64,000 nucleotides of DNA from assembly GCA_000818945.1 (NCBI GenBank), contig KN805370.1, positions 1,476,147 to 1,540,146 of the forward strand. The letters are read 5' to 3'. Below are positions 39,406-49,090 of the stretch, piece by piece (within the stretch, counting starts at the first letter, position 1; every line of letters starts with the position of its first letter). The translations under genes were made by a program, and so were the position numbers. Under the pieces are notes generated by a model. That model worked only from the letters and a program-made list of their open reading frames with translations, was not told the origin of the DNA and did not search any database. Origin of the DNA: Schizochytrium sp. CCTCC M209059 (Eukaryota; Sar; Bigyra; Thraustochytrida; Thraustochytriidae).

Positions 39406-39835
39406 ACAGTATATTTTTTGTGAGGTGAGGGCCGCTCAGTTCCTAAGACTAATTCTTCGTAAGAGAAAGAGGGAGAGAAGCGGTCAGCTCGCCGCGCTTT
39501 GGTATCATAATGAGTAGCAGATTGTTTGTTGGAGCAGAAATAAAATTAATCCCGCGGACCCACCCCCTTGCCTCCTCTTCTCCCCATCCTTTCCCACGTA
39601 GTGTGTACTCGTAGTCGCTTGCAAGGACTCGAATCAGAATAGCGTTTCCGCTGCTTTGTGTGAGTCTTGTGATCATCACCGTGACCGCAAGTCAATGTGA
39701 ATGTGCAAGTCCTAGGTCGAAGTCTAGTTTGCAAAAGCAAGACTGATCCTGATTTCCATTTTTCTTCTACCATCGAAAACGAAAGCAAAAGCGAGGCGAA
39801 GGCGAAAGCGAAAGCGAAAGCGAGTCGAGTACGTT

Positions 39836-39880
39836 CGGTCGGTCGGTCGGTCGGTCGGTCGGTCTGGCGGTCGGTCGGCC
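39836..39880. repeat. (GGTC)n microsatellite
   Basis: About nine GGTC tetramers, slightly imperfect at the end, upstream of the gene at 40148. Confidence 0.9.
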
Positions 39881-40147
39881 GGCAACAAAGGAAAAGCTCA
39901 AGGTGCTGCAGCTTTCGAGACGCGCGCGGCGCTGGCTGCGCTCAAGCTTGAGTAGGTCAGCCACAGCGGGCAGAGAAGCTAGCCAGGACGGCGCTTCCTG
40001 CGTTAGCATAGCAAAGGACGAAAAAAGGCGGCAGTGTTCGGGAGCCGCGCTGAGGTTTTCCACGGTGCAGACCTCGCTTGACAAAGCGTGACCGCTCTGC
40101 GACGGTGCCGCCGCCGCGGCAGCGAACAAGAACAAGAACAGGTCACG

Positions 40148-41053
40148 ATGGGGATCTTTGGCGCTCTTGCAGGAGGAGCACGACGGCGACGATTGACATG
40201 GCCACAGAATAACGTCGCCTCGGCTCCGGACGCCTTGGTGCTGACAGGCGCCATATCACGAAGGTCATCGTCTACGGGGCGGTCGTCCTCCGGTTTGCGC
40301 GAGTTTTTTCGCGGAGACACGATCGAGGAGCTCAAGGCGTACCTTGACCTCGCTTCTCTGTCGGACAACGACCTGCGTCTTTTGCTGGATGAGATGGAGA
40401 AAGGCGAGACTGTGATATCGAGATCAGACGCCGGAGAACCTTTGCGAATTGTCAGTGTGGCCAAACCTATTATCTTTGACGCCAGCGTCGGAGAGATTCT
40501 TGTAGAAATGTTTCACACCAAGATACCCATGACGGAAGAGTGTCGTCTCAAGGCCACGGGCATGTCAGAGAAGTTTAATCCTTTACGCGAGAATAGTCGC
40601 GTCGCATGTGGGCGTGCGTTACGGGAAGAGATCGATATGTCGTCAGCCAACGAAAAAATGTTTGCCAAGCGCTGCCTGCGATTGGTGGAGCGTCAGCATT
40701 CTGACAAATTTGTTGGTCTGCGGTGCGAGTACCATCTCTATTTGCATATGCTCAAGCCGGAGTACTTGACTGCGGTGCGAGGACACGTTCCTGGTTCCGA
40801 GCAGCTCACCAAGGTGGACGAGCGAGAGAGTGCAAATCCCAAGTCAATATGGTGGACATGGGTGGCCCACGGTCCGTCGGATGAGGACATTCACGCCCAC
40901 ATTCTTCGTCTGGCGCAATGTGCTGGTCTTTCCGTGACTCTCGAAGAGCTCGCCAAGGCCCGCAAATTCGGCAATGCAGCTGCTGCCATTCGCAAACAGC
41001 TACAGCTTGTGAACTCTTATCTGGACGCGCTCATGCTCACTCCTCGAAAATAA
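40148..41053 (+). CDS. hypothetical protein, 301 residues
   Basis: Starts at the first in-frame ATG (context GTCACGATGG), 20 codons after a GTG. It has a short basic Ser-rich N terminus and then a globular-looking body with balanced composition, including a helical segment near SDNDLRLLLDEMEKGE and a segment IWWTWVAHGPSDEDIHAHI. I recognise no domain. The sequence FNPLRENSRVACGRALREEI resembles part of a Nudix box only by chance, because the required spacing is absent. It is convincing as a gene because composition and codon use match its neighbours over the whole length. AATAAA overlaps the stop. Confidence 0.65.
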   Translation: MGIFGALAGGARRRRLTWPQNNVASAPDALVLTGAISRRSSSTGRSSSGLREFFRGDTIEELKAYLDLASLSDNDLRLLLDEMEKGETVISRSDAGEPLRIVSVAKPIIFDASVGEILVEMFHTKIPMTEECRLKATGMSEKFNPLRENSRVACGRALREEIDMSSANEKMFAKRCLRLVERQHSDKFVGLRCEYHLYLHMLKPEYLTAVRGHVPGSEQLTKVDERESANPKSIWWTWVAHGPSDEDIHAHILRLAQCAGLSVTLEELAKARKFGNAAAAIRKQLQLVNSYLDALMLTPRK

Positions 41054-41804
41054 ACAAGATGTTCTCGCCGCTGGCGTTGGGGGTGTCTGTCTGCTTGCTG
41101 CTGCTGCTGCTGCTGCTGCTGGCCGGCACGCCCTCGTCATTTTTATTTTCCGTAACCTAGCTGCTTAACCTGTGTCCTCCCTCCCCCAACTCTGCATAGT
41201 AACGCACTAACCGAGCTTTCGCAGTCCAAGTCGCTCTCATGACGAAGCCACACCTAAAACGCGGCGAACCAAACGACTTGCCTTCAAGTCCAAGTTGGTT
41301 GATTGGGTCTCATGGTACATGACCGCCTGCACACCCTGCGCGATGCGTCGGCCATCGTCATCCCCCTCGTCGCAGCCGACAGCGAGTGACCCGCCGCCTC
41401 GGGACCGTGCACTCGTAGTTACCGGTCATCCACTTGTCGCCGCCCCATCCGGCTGGCCGGCTTGCCTGTCACCTGGCTTCGCCGGCCACGTCCACGCAGG
41501 TCGAGGCAAGCGCAAGCGAAGAAGGCGAGGTGCCGAGCCGCCCGGACGAGCGTTTCGTCTCAGGCCGAGACTGCGATGTGGCGACGCGTGCGTGCCAGGA
41601 AAGGGAAAGAAAGTTTAGTTTAGGTTAGGTCGTGTGGTGAGTGCGCCCACTGCTACCGCGAGGCTACGAGGCGGCTAGGCCAGCGCTCGGAAAGAGTCCG
41701 AGTCTTCGAGCGCACAAAGGAAGGCAGGCTCTCTCGGCGGCTTCGCGCAGACCAGCTTGGTGCAGAAGCGGAACTCGGAGGCGAGGTACCTCGCCGCGAA
41801 GCCG

Positions 41805-41838
<34 letters not shown>

Positions 41839-42012
41839 GCGGCGGCTACGGTCCAGGCCAGCGCTGCTCGCGCGAGAAGGGGCGCTCGTCCGCGGCGCGC
41901 GGGCGGCAGGCATCGCTCGGAGGCGAGGACATCGGGGGTCGACCGAGCGCGCAAGAGCGCCGCGCAAGCGCAGCGCAAGCGCAGCGCGGCGCGGGAGCTG
42001 CCGCGGAGGGAG
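41054..42012. other. spacer and GC-rich leader
   Basis: 959 bases. It begins with a CTG repeat (41097-41124) and ends with a GC-rich leader that includes a GGCGAC repeat (about 41812-41840). A frame in phase with the next gene is open from a GTG at 41641 but holds no ATG before 42013. No gene is seen. Confidence 0.5.
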
Positions 42013-42972
42013 ATGAGCGGCAGCGCCAGGAGGAGCGGCGGCAGCGGTGACAACAACATGTCGCTCGTGGTCGCCTCGAAGCGGCAAGAACTGATGACGG
42101 CCATGACAGAATTCCAAAAGTCCCAACGCGAGCTCGCGCTCGCGAGCACGCGCGCAGGAGCGTACAGCGTCATGCTCGGGCTATCGAATCGAGCAGAGAA
42201 CGCGCGACTCGCGCGCCGACAAGAAGAACTTGACCAACGTGTTTCGCTCGGGGAGCGCGCTCTGGTCTGTCTCAAGACCCAGGTCGATGACCAAGGTATG
42301 GTCCTCGCAGAAACCGGTGCCCAAGTCCAGGAGCAGGAACATTCGATTGGAATGCTCGAGCGCAGAGTCGAGGGCCAACGAAGGCATCTCGAGCAGCTTG
42401 CTCAAGAGTACAAGCGCGAGCTTGCTGAACAGCGACAAATTCTCGAGAGCCATCGGGCCGAATTCGGGAGACTCATGCTGTCCAAGCTCAAGCAGGACGC
42501 TACCCTCGATGCAGTGATTGTGCTTTTGTCCTGGGTTGCTTCCAAGTCCCCTGTTGTTAATGGCCCCGTGGCTTTGCTGTCCATGCTCACAGGTTCATTG
42601 CCACTCGTGCCGGGCCGACCGCGGCACCGCAAGGTTGTCATGGCTTCTGCAGCTCGCGTGGCGGTCATCGTATTTCTGGCACGCGCTCTGCGCATCGTTG
42701 CAGCGCGCCATGGCCTGCACAATTCGATCGGAGGCCCCGAGGTGTATTTGCGGCAGGCTGCGCGTGCTGTCGGGGAACGTTTCCCTATGCTGGCGACAAC
42801 ATTGGATGCTTCATCGAACAACGCTGGTGAAAGTCCCGCTTCACGTGATTGTGAGAGCGAGAGCGACAGCGAGAGCGGGGGCGATCAAGATAAAAAGGAC
42901 TCAACCAGCTTGGCGGAGAGCAATCCTGAAAACGAAGTCCCGCAGGCATCTGCGGCTTTAGTATCATTATAG
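42013..42972 (+). CDS. coiled-coil protein with C-terminal hydrophobic segments
   Basis: 319 residues from the first in-frame ATG. Residues ~20-155 form a coiled coil with many Glu, Gln, Arg and Leu. Two hydrophobic stretches follow, at about 162-190 (AVIVLLSWVASKS...) and 207-230 (VVMASAARVAVIVFLA), so a membrane-anchored or hairpin protein with the coiled coil in the cytosol is likely. The tail is acidic and Ser-rich. The family is not recognised; a tether or organelle-shaping role would fit but is inference. The gene converges on the SANT-like gene. Confidence 0.65.
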   Translation: MSGSARRSGGSGDNNMSLVVASKRQELMTAMTEFQKSQRELALASTRAGAYSVMLGLSNRAENARLARRQEELDQRVSLGERALVCLKTQVDDQGMVLAETGAQVQEQEHSIGMLERRVEGQRRHLEQLAQEYKRELAEQRQILESHRAEFGRLMLSKLKQDATLDAVIVLLSWVASKSPVVNGPVALLSMLTGSLPLVPGRPRHRKVVMASAARVAVIVFLARALRIVAARHGLHNSIGGPEVYLRQAARAVGERFPMLATTLDASSNNAGESPASRDCESESDSESGGDQDKKDSTSLAESNPENEVPQASAALVSL

Positions 42973-43189
42973 CTTGTCTAAATTTGCCCACCCTGATCCA
43001 ACTAACATAAGTTATTACTCGTTCTTTGTTGCTCGTTGGTCTTGTCCTCCATTACCCCTTGTACTATACGCTGCTAGAGGCCAAGGAGATGTAAAATCAT
43101 CGAAAGAAAAATTGGGCAAGCACAAGAGTGGAATCAACGCACGGTGCCAGGATGCCCAGACTTCACGCTCTTTTCAGTAAAAGATTACA

Positions 43190-43753
43190 TTATGGCTTGT
43201 ATTGCAATCCATAGGCTGAGCTGACGCGGACGCCGTAGTGCCAGGTTCCGTTGCGTTTGGCTTCTTGTTCATTTTGTGTGCGTGCTGCTTCAAGGTCTTC
43301 GATGGTCATCTTACGGCCCTCGTACTGTGAAAGGTCCTGCGAGCCGACGAGCAAACAGGTTTTGAAGCGAATAGCGAGCTCATCCCAAAGAGGGAGAAAT
43401 TTGGCCTTGATTTTTGCCCATTCGCCGATACCGATCTGCGCGAGGCCCTTGTACAGGTCCTGGAGGGCGTCCGCGTCCCACTCCACGCCCGAGACATCAG
43501 ACTTTGGTTGAAAGTACGCTTCATTTAGGGTGCCGTCCTCATTGACCATTTCTTCGGGGCAGAGTTCCTTGCGCATGAAGCGCACGTAGTCCTCGGCGGC
43601 TTTGTCCTGGTCCTCCTGCGCAGTCTGGGCGGCGGCATCTTGCTCGTTGACAGTCGATGGTGCGCTTGCAACCCCGACTCCTGCCGTCGCTGCTGCTGTT
43701 ACTGCAGCTGCTGGTGCACCAGAGCTCTCTGCTTCCGGTGTTGCTGCTGTCAT
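43190..43753 (-). CDS. small SANT/Myb-like protein (tentative)
   Basis: 187 residues from the first in-frame ATG at 43753, after an upstream GTG. The first ~60 residues are Ala-, Thr- and Val-rich. The C-terminal half has a compact segment with three regularly spaced Trp residues: VEWDADAL, IGIGEWAKIKAKFLPLW and NGTWHYG. The GIGEW part resembles the second helix of SANT/Myb-like domains, which bind DNA or histone tails, but the match is weak. It is divergent from transportin. Confidence 0.5.
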   Translation of the reverse strand: MTAATPEAESSGAPAAAVTAAATAGVGVASAPSTVNEQDAAAQTAQEDQDKAAEDYVRFMRKELCPEEMVNEDGTLNEAYFQPKSDVSGVEWDADALQDLYKGLAQIGIGEWAKIKAKFLPLWDELAIRFKTCLLVGSQDLSQYEGRKMTIEDLEAARTQNEQEAKRNGTWHYGVRVSSAYGLQYKP

Positions 43754-44266
43754 GGTCGCGAAGGACGCTGGAGAGAGACAGAAACCCACGCGTTTCTCCT
43801 TTTGCTTGCACGTGGACCGAGCGAGCTCCACGCCCACTGTAGGCGAGACAGGTCGTTAGGTGCTTTACACTGCAAAACTGATGCTGCTGCTGTTGCTCGT
43901 GCAGTTTCTAGATCAGCTCATTCTATGCTGTTTTTTAGGCTGGCGTATACGTATAGGCCTATACGTGTATGCGTATACGTATGCGCATAGGCCTACGTAA
44001 GAATAAAATGGTGATGTGACGGAGACTTCTTTCTGGCCACGACGACGCGGATGATGCCTTTCTTGTTGATCTTTTTCGTCATTGAATGCCAAACTAGTTT
44101 TTCGACTAGTTTTGCGACTACAAATTCAACGCACAGGAAGCCGGCGGGTGGCCAGCAAGAGCTGTGCATCAATCGTCCCGTGGACGTGCAGCAGAAGCAA
44201 GAGCAGCAGCAGCAGCAGCAGGAGCAGCAGCAGCAAGGCAGCAGCTACAACAGAAGCTTGGTCACG
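43754..44266. other. divergent promoter region with palindromes
   Basis: 513 bases between the SANT-like gene and the preferred transportin start. It holds the TATACG/GCGCAT palindrome cluster at 43944-43996. The far end (44051-44266) is an open frame in phase with transportin and may be leader or extra coding sequence. Confidence 0.5.
43949..43966. promoter_or_regulatory. 18-bp perfect palindrome in a divergent promoter
   Basis: ACGTATAGGCCTATACGT is its own reverse complement. It is followed within 15 bases by a second palindrome, TATGCGCATA (43980-43989), which also occurs at 52028-52037. Such symmetry fits binding of a dimeric factor, though a role has not been shown. Confidence 0.4.
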
Positions 44267-47098
44267 ATGGTGGTGGCGTGCGCCCTTGGGGGCGGATGGA
44301 CACCCGAGGAGGGCACCCTGCAGCAGCTCATGCAGCTTCTCGAGGCAACACAGCGAGCAGACCTGTCGAACGAGGAGCACCGCAAGATCCAGCAAGAGGT
44401 GGACCTGCTCGCGCACAGGCCCGAGTTTGTCCGGTACTTGAGCTACTTGTTTGCAGAGTCACAGGCGCTTGGAAGCAGCGAGACGCAACGCCAAATGGCG
44501 AGCCTTGTGCTACTCAAGGCCGTGCGCGTCGGGGTCCGGAACAATGTCGCTACGCCGGACGGCATAGCTCATGTCCAACGAAGCGTGCTGCAGGAATTGA
44601 CAGATGCAAGCCCCGTGCTGCGCAGATCCGCGCAGTCCTTGGCCTCTACGATTGCGGTGCTGTGCGGAGTCAAGGCGTGGCCCGATTTGCTCAACTTTTT
44701 GCACAGTGCGCTCACACAAACGCAAGACGAAAATGTTTTCTCAGGTGCTCTGCGACTGCTCAAAGAAATGTGCGACGAGGGCGGGGACCAGCTTGTTGAC
44801 GAGTCAGAGTCAGGATCCTTTCTGCCGACCTTTTTGCCAATTCTAATGCAGCATTTCGAGAACCCTGTGAGCAAGTATCGTATTCTCGCGCTTCAGAGCG
44901 TGAATCAGCTCATGTCCTTGGACCCCCTTCCGCCTCTTTTGTCAACACGCGCTGAGGACCTCTTGGGCAAGTGGTCGGCTCTTGCGCAGGACGCAGAAGC
45001 TGGCGTGCGTAAAGAGGTTTGCCGTGGGCTGACGCTGCTCGCCGCCGCGAACCGTTTTGATATTTTGGCCCAGCATCTCGACTCAATTTCCCAGTTTATG
45101 CTAAGCGCGGTTGACGATCAGGACGAGACTGTCGCTTTTGAGGCGTGCGACTTTTGGAACGAAGTCTGCGCCGAGCCCATCGTGGCGCAGCGCGCCGTGC
45201 AGCCTCATCTGGCAGGTCTCTTGCCTGCCCTCTTGCGGCGGATGAAGTACTCGGACGAGGAGCTCATGATGTTGGGCTTTGATGATGACGAGAACGACAC
45301 GAGCGTTCCCGATCGTAAACAGGACATCCGCCCCAGCGTGCACGGTGTCGACGGGGATCATGACGGAGACGCTTCGCAGACCAAGGACAGTAACGCCGGC
45401 GGTGGCGACAACGAAGACGAGGATGACGAGGACAACGACGAGGATGAGGACGATGAAAAGTACTATAGTATCTGGACCATTCGCAAGTCTGCGGGAAGCG
45501 CGCTGAATGCAATTTCTGATATCCTCGATGGCAACCAGGTTCTGCCAATTCTCGTTCCGCTATTGGAGGCAGGTCTGCAGCCGTCGAACGACTGGCGCAC
45601 GCGTGAAGTGGTCGTCATGGCTCTTGGTGCCGTGGGCGAGGCCTACCACGGCGCACTCGACCCGCACATGCCAAACTTGGTGCCATTCTTGGTACAGCAA
45701 GCACGAGGCGGCGAGACGCCCTTGCGCATCACAACGCTCTGGACACTGAGCAAGCTGTCCCAATGGGTCATTGCCGTCGACGGCACCGGGAAGCCAGGTG
45801 ACGGCCTTTTCCGCGAATACGTTTTGGTACTGACTCAGTCGACGGCAGACCGCAATAAGAACGTACAACACGCGGCATGTTCGGGGCTGAGCACGTTCAT
45901 CGAGGTTGCCGGCGAGCGCGTCGGCCCCTATGTTGCAGACATGGCGCAGGCCTTGATGCAGGCGTATGCGATTTACCAGGTCAACAGCCGCAAGTCCATG
46001 CTCGACGTGATCGGAACCCTATGCGAATCAGCGCCCGAATCCATGAGGCAGCCGCAGGTGGTTGGCGTGGTGCTGCCGCCACTTTGGCAAGACTTTGAGC
46101 GCCTGGACAATACCGACACCTTTGCGCTCAACTTTTTGGAAACCTTTGCTTGCTTGGAGCGCGCCATTGGCCCAGCCATTGGGCCAGCGGCGCGCCCACT
46201 TTACAACCGCTGCATGACCTGGATCGAGGAGGCGCTGACTATGCTCATGACCTGCGAGGATATGGGTCTGACTCCGGACGATGTTGAAAAGGACTTTATG
46301 TACGATGCGATGGAGATGCTTTCCGCATTTGTGGAGGGCCTTGAGCAATCCTTTGCGGAGCTCTGGGATGCAGACCAGTTTATGTCGCTCCTTAATCAGC
46401 TTTTCAAGGTACGCGACGCAGTCACCCTGCAACTGGCAATCGAGCTCTCGGGAGAGCTCATCAAGGTGCTGCCACATGCGATGGAACCCATTTTGCCGCA
46501 ACTCGTGCAAATCATGACACGTTGCCTGATCGAGCCCGACGACGACATCATTTCCGTGCACGTTGTCAGCAATGCATTATGGGTCTTTGGTCACCTTGCG
46601 CTCCAGCTTGGAGCCAATGCGCGCTCATTGGCGCAGGAGCCGGTGGCGCGAATGGCACTGCTTTTGCAGGCTGACTCACTGGAGGACCGCATTCGGATTA
46701 ATGCCGCGATCACCCTCGGGCGTTTTGCGCTTCAGTGCGCTGACGCTGTCGCTCCCCATCTCGACGGCTGTGCTCGCGCTTGGTGCATTGCACTCAAGCG
46801 CATGAGCAAAGAAGAAGCCGAGATTCCGGACGACGAGCGTAGCGACTGTCTGACTGGTTTTCTTGCCTGCGTAAGGGCGAACCCTGCCGCCATGCGCGAC
46901 GCTTTTTCTTATTTTGCAAATATGCTTGTGAGCTCGAGCACCGCTGGCTCCGGACCCGAGCTGGCGCAGGCAAGTGCGGAGGCCCTCGAGGCTTGCAAGC
47001 AAGCACTCAAAGCGAGCGGGCAGTGGGAAAGCGTCTATAATGCTCTCAATGTCTCTGTGGCTCGTGAATTACAGTCGCGTCAGATGCTTGCTCCATGA
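44267..47098 (+). CDS. transportin / karyopherin beta-2 nuclear import receptor
   Basis: 943 residues from the ATG at 44267, where homology begins (GGWTPEEGTLQQLMQLLE matches the start of transportin HEAT repeat 1). An upstream in-frame ATG at 44051 would add 72 residues, hydrophobic then poly-Gln, which do not suit a soluble carrier. The body is HEAT repeats. The transportin signature VPDRKQDIRPSVHG is followed by an acidic loop (about 45390-45470) and then YSIWTIRKSAGSALNAI, equivalent to the h8 loop and the following helices of human TNPO1. C-terminal repeats include DDDIISVHVVSNALWVFGHLA. It carries PY-NLS cargo such as RNA-binding proteins into the nucleus and releases it on RanGTP binding to the loop. 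Confidence 0.9.
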   Translation: MVVACALGGGWTPEEGTLQQLMQLLEATQRADLSNEEHRKIQQEVDLLAHRPEFVRYLSYLFAESQALGSSETQRQMASLVLLKAVRVGVRNNVATPDGIAHVQRSVLQELTDASPVLRRSAQSLASTIAVLCGVKAWPDLLNFLHSALTQTQDENVFSGALRLLKEMCDEGGDQLVDESESGSFLPTFLPILMQHFENPVSKYRILALQSVNQLMSLDPLPPLLSTRAEDLLGKWSALAQDAEAGVRKEVCRGLTLLAAANRFDILAQHLDSISQFMLSAVDDQDETVAFEACDFWNEVCAEPIVAQRAVQPHLAGLLPALLRRMKYSDEELMMLGFDDDENDTSVPDRKQDIRPSVHGVDGDHDGDASQTKDSNAGGGDNEDEDDEDNDEDEDDEKYYSIWTIRKSAGSALNAISDILDGNQVLPILVPLLEAGLQPSNDWRTREVVVMALGAVGEAYHGALDPHMPNLVPFLVQQARGGETPLRITTLWTLSKLSQWVIAVDGTGKPGDGLFREYVLVLTQSTADRNKNVQHAACSGLSTFIEVAGERVGPYVADMAQALMQAYAIYQVNSRKSMLDVIGTLCESAPESMRQPQVVGVVLPPLWQDFERLDNTDTFALNFLETFACLERAIGPAIGPAARPLYNRCMTWIEEALTMLMTCEDMGLTPDDVEKDFMYDAMEMLSAFVEGLEQSFAELWDADQFMSLLNQLFKVRDAVTLQLAIELSGELIKVLPHAMEPILPQLVQIMTRCLIEPDDDIISVHVVSNALWVFGHLALQLGANARSLAQEPVARMALLLQADSLEDRIRINAAITLGRFALQCADAVAPHLDGCARAWCIALKRMSKEEAEIPDDERSDCLTGFLACVRANPAAMRDAFSYFANMLVSSSTAGSGPELAQASAEALEACKQALKASGQWESVYNALNVSVARELQSRQMLAP

Positions 47099-47393
47099 AG
47101 GATCTTTGCATGGTCATTTCGTATAGAGGTATCGTACTTATTTTCTGTTCCCTTGGCCCCTCGTTTGTCTTTTCCGTACTTCAAAAAAGAACAAAGAAAG
47201 AAGGTAAGGAGAGGAGACGTCTTTCGGCACTTGCGTCATATTCAGCGATTGTATGCCCAGCACGAAGCAAGTCTACTGCAAAATTTTATGCTGTGCTCCT
47301 TGTTGAAGGGTAAGAGTCGAGAAAGCACAGGAGGCTGTGGATCGGAAACGTCTCTTTTTTTTTTGTCAAAAGCATCTTTATACTAATAATCAC

Positions 47394-48671
47394 TCATTCT
47401 TCCCGCTGAAGATGGGTCGGCGACCCTGGGGAGTCCGTGCCTCCAAACGATTCCCGCTCGAAGAATTTGACAGCGGCCTGCAAGGTTACAAAGCAGTAGC
47501 CTGCATGCGACATTTTGAGACACTGTGGATTCCGAAATTTACGAATGAACTCGATGTTATTCCAAAGAAAAGGGAGGTCGGCATGTAGTACCGCATAAAA
47601 GAATGCTGGCATAAACTCGTCGGCGCCAAGGCCCGGTCCCGTGGGCGATACTTTTTTGGTCGGCCGCGATCGTGTCCATTTCGCGGATGCACTTCTGCAA
47701 CTTCGATCTAACGCAGTGGTGACAATTTTGCATGCGCGTACTACACAGCGAAGTTTGTCAGCCGGCGCTGGATATTGCGACATTGCCCGCAACTCTTCCT
47801 GAACGAGTGCGAGCATCATTTCGCTACGACAGACCTTGGGAACGTCCAAACTATCGGCAGTCACGGCATCTCGCAGACTTGCGAGTCTTGCGTGCAGATC
47901 GCGGGCCTGCCTCACCTCTTCTGGATTCTGTGCAAAGACTTGGTCATGAATTCTACAGAGAATGTACTTTTCCATACCATCGCGAAGCGCGGCGAGTGTC
48001 TCGTCGGAAGCGTTTACGAAGCTAGGATGCGCCGCAAATTGTTCGTCCATGCGCGTTAGAAAATCGACCGTGCGCGAGTCCAGCTGGCGGGCAAGGTCAA
48101 TTTTTTCGGATGGCTGCGTGCGCGATGCGTCGCGAGCCCATTCCGCACAGATGAGTTTGTGGCTCGCAAGGAAGAGTTTGACTTCTTTGTAGATGGCGCC
48201 CAGTGGCGGACTCTCGAGCGTGTGTACAAAATGCTCAAAGGCGCCAACTGCAGGCTCACGCTCGATGACCCTCTCGTACTGCGTTTCTGGCGTCAAGGGC
48301 CGCGTGGCGAATCCGGCGGCGTCGAAGAGCTCGTTTGTTTCTTCGTCCTCCTCGGCGCCCTCGGCGCCAATGATCTTGGCAATGAGAGCGGACCGTGTCG
48401 TTGTCATTGTCGTTGGTGGTACCTCTGTTGAAATTTGGAGCTTGGCGCACTTTACGCCTTGGTTGTTCGCGCAGTCGCTGTCAGTGTTGCTCTTGTCCTT
48501 GACCGACTTTGTGTTTGTGCTCGCGTCAGACTTGTGCCCTATGCTCGCGCCGGGCTCACGGCACGCGTGCAGCGGCGGCAAGGGAAGGGCGGGCGGGCTG
48601 AGCAGCGCCTTGCGACGCGAGGGCGGCGCTGCAAGCGCCGCGAAGGCCGCCTCCACGACCGGTTCTGTCAT
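47394..48671 (-). CDS. VPS9-domain protein, putative Rab5 guanine-nucleotide exchange factor
   Basis: 425 residues from an ATG. The first ~110 residues are low complexity. A helical section at ~135-290 resembles the bundle before VPS9 domains (Rabex-5, Vps9). The VPS9 core lies at ~300-410: LGADEFMPAFFYAVLHADLP, then FIRKFRNP and AGYCFVTLQAAVKFFE, with the conserved acidic pair and Tyr. It would load GTP on Rab5-type GTPases at early endosomes. No ubiquitin-binding CUE or zinc finger is seen. The stretch before ADEF (about 345-365) is basic and unlike usual VPS9 sequences, so it may be an insert. It converges on transportin. Confidence 0.78.
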   Translation of the reverse strand: MTEPVVEAAFAALAAPPSRRKALLSPPALPLPPLHACREPGASIGHKSDASTNTKSVKDKSNTDSDCANNQGVKCAKLQISTEVPPTTMTTTRSALIAKIIGAEGAEEDEETNELFDAAGFATRPLTPETQYERVIEREPAVGAFEHFVHTLESPPLGAIYKEVKLFLASHKLICAEWARDASRTQPSEKIDLARQLDSRTVDFLTRMDEQFAAHPSFVNASDETLAALRDGMEKYILCRIHDQVFAQNPEEVRQARDLHARLASLRDAVTADSLDVPKVCRSEMMLALVQEELRAMSQYPAPADKLRCVVRACKIVTTALDRSCRSASAKWTRSRPTKKVSPTGPGLGADEFMPAFFYAVLHADLPFLWNNIEFIRKFRNPQCLKMSHAGYCFVTLQAAVKFFERESFGGTDSPGSPTHLQREE

Positions 48672-49018
48672 CCTTTATATTAATCAAACGAGGAATTGGC
48701 TTTTTGAAGTTCAAGTTAGTTCAAGGTCAAAGAAGTTCAATTTCCGTGTGCACTTCAACGCTACTCTTGCTTTGCACTAGCTTGAAGGAGATGGCAGCAA
48801 GAGCAATCAAACGAAAGAATGTATGCGACCACGACGGAGGCCACAAGAGGAGGAGGAAAAAGACTGCCCAGAAAGAGAGGCAAGAAACGTCGAAGAAGAG
48901 TAAGAAGAGTGAAAATAAATGTACAAATGATGCAAGCCTTTGATGATAGGTAAAGTTATGAGCTTGCAAAGGTGCTATTTTTAAAGGAATAAGCTAGCGA
49001 ACTCTCGCACGCGCGCGC

Positions 49019-49060
<42 letters not shown>

Positions 49061-49090
49061 ATGAAGGACATCGTCGTAGCCTTGTTTAGG
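48672..49090. other. spacer between two minus-strand genes
   Basis: 419 bases, less GC-rich than the genes. It holds CG and GA dinucleotide repeats (49009-49057) and a GAAAATAAATG segment near 48910. No gene is supported. Confidence 0.5.
49023..49057. repeat. (AG)n microsatellite
   Basis: About 17 AG dinucleotides just beyond the stop codon of the minus-strand gene. Confidence 0.95.

Larger units (their letters stand above)
38861..40147. other. divergent promoter region, repeat-rich
   Basis: 1.29 kb between a minus-strand start (38860) and a plus-strand start (40148). It holds a GGGA-type microsatellite (39350-39405), a GCGAAA repeat (39785-39825) and a GGTC array (39836-39880). Short open frames here look like shadows. 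No RNA gene is recognised. Confidence 0.5.

Noticed and set aside
39620..39650. Possible tRNA T-arm (GACTCGAATC)
   Set aside because: No matching acceptor stem, A-box or anticodon arm nearby.
40610..40640. Nudix-like sequence in the 301-residue protein
   Set aside because: Only ALREE resembles the box; the required Gly and Glu spacing is missing.
44051..44266. N-terminal extension of transportin, hydrophobic then poly-Gln
   Set aside because: Would give a signal-like start to a soluble nuclear carrier; homology begins just after the ATG at 44267. Kept as an alternative start.
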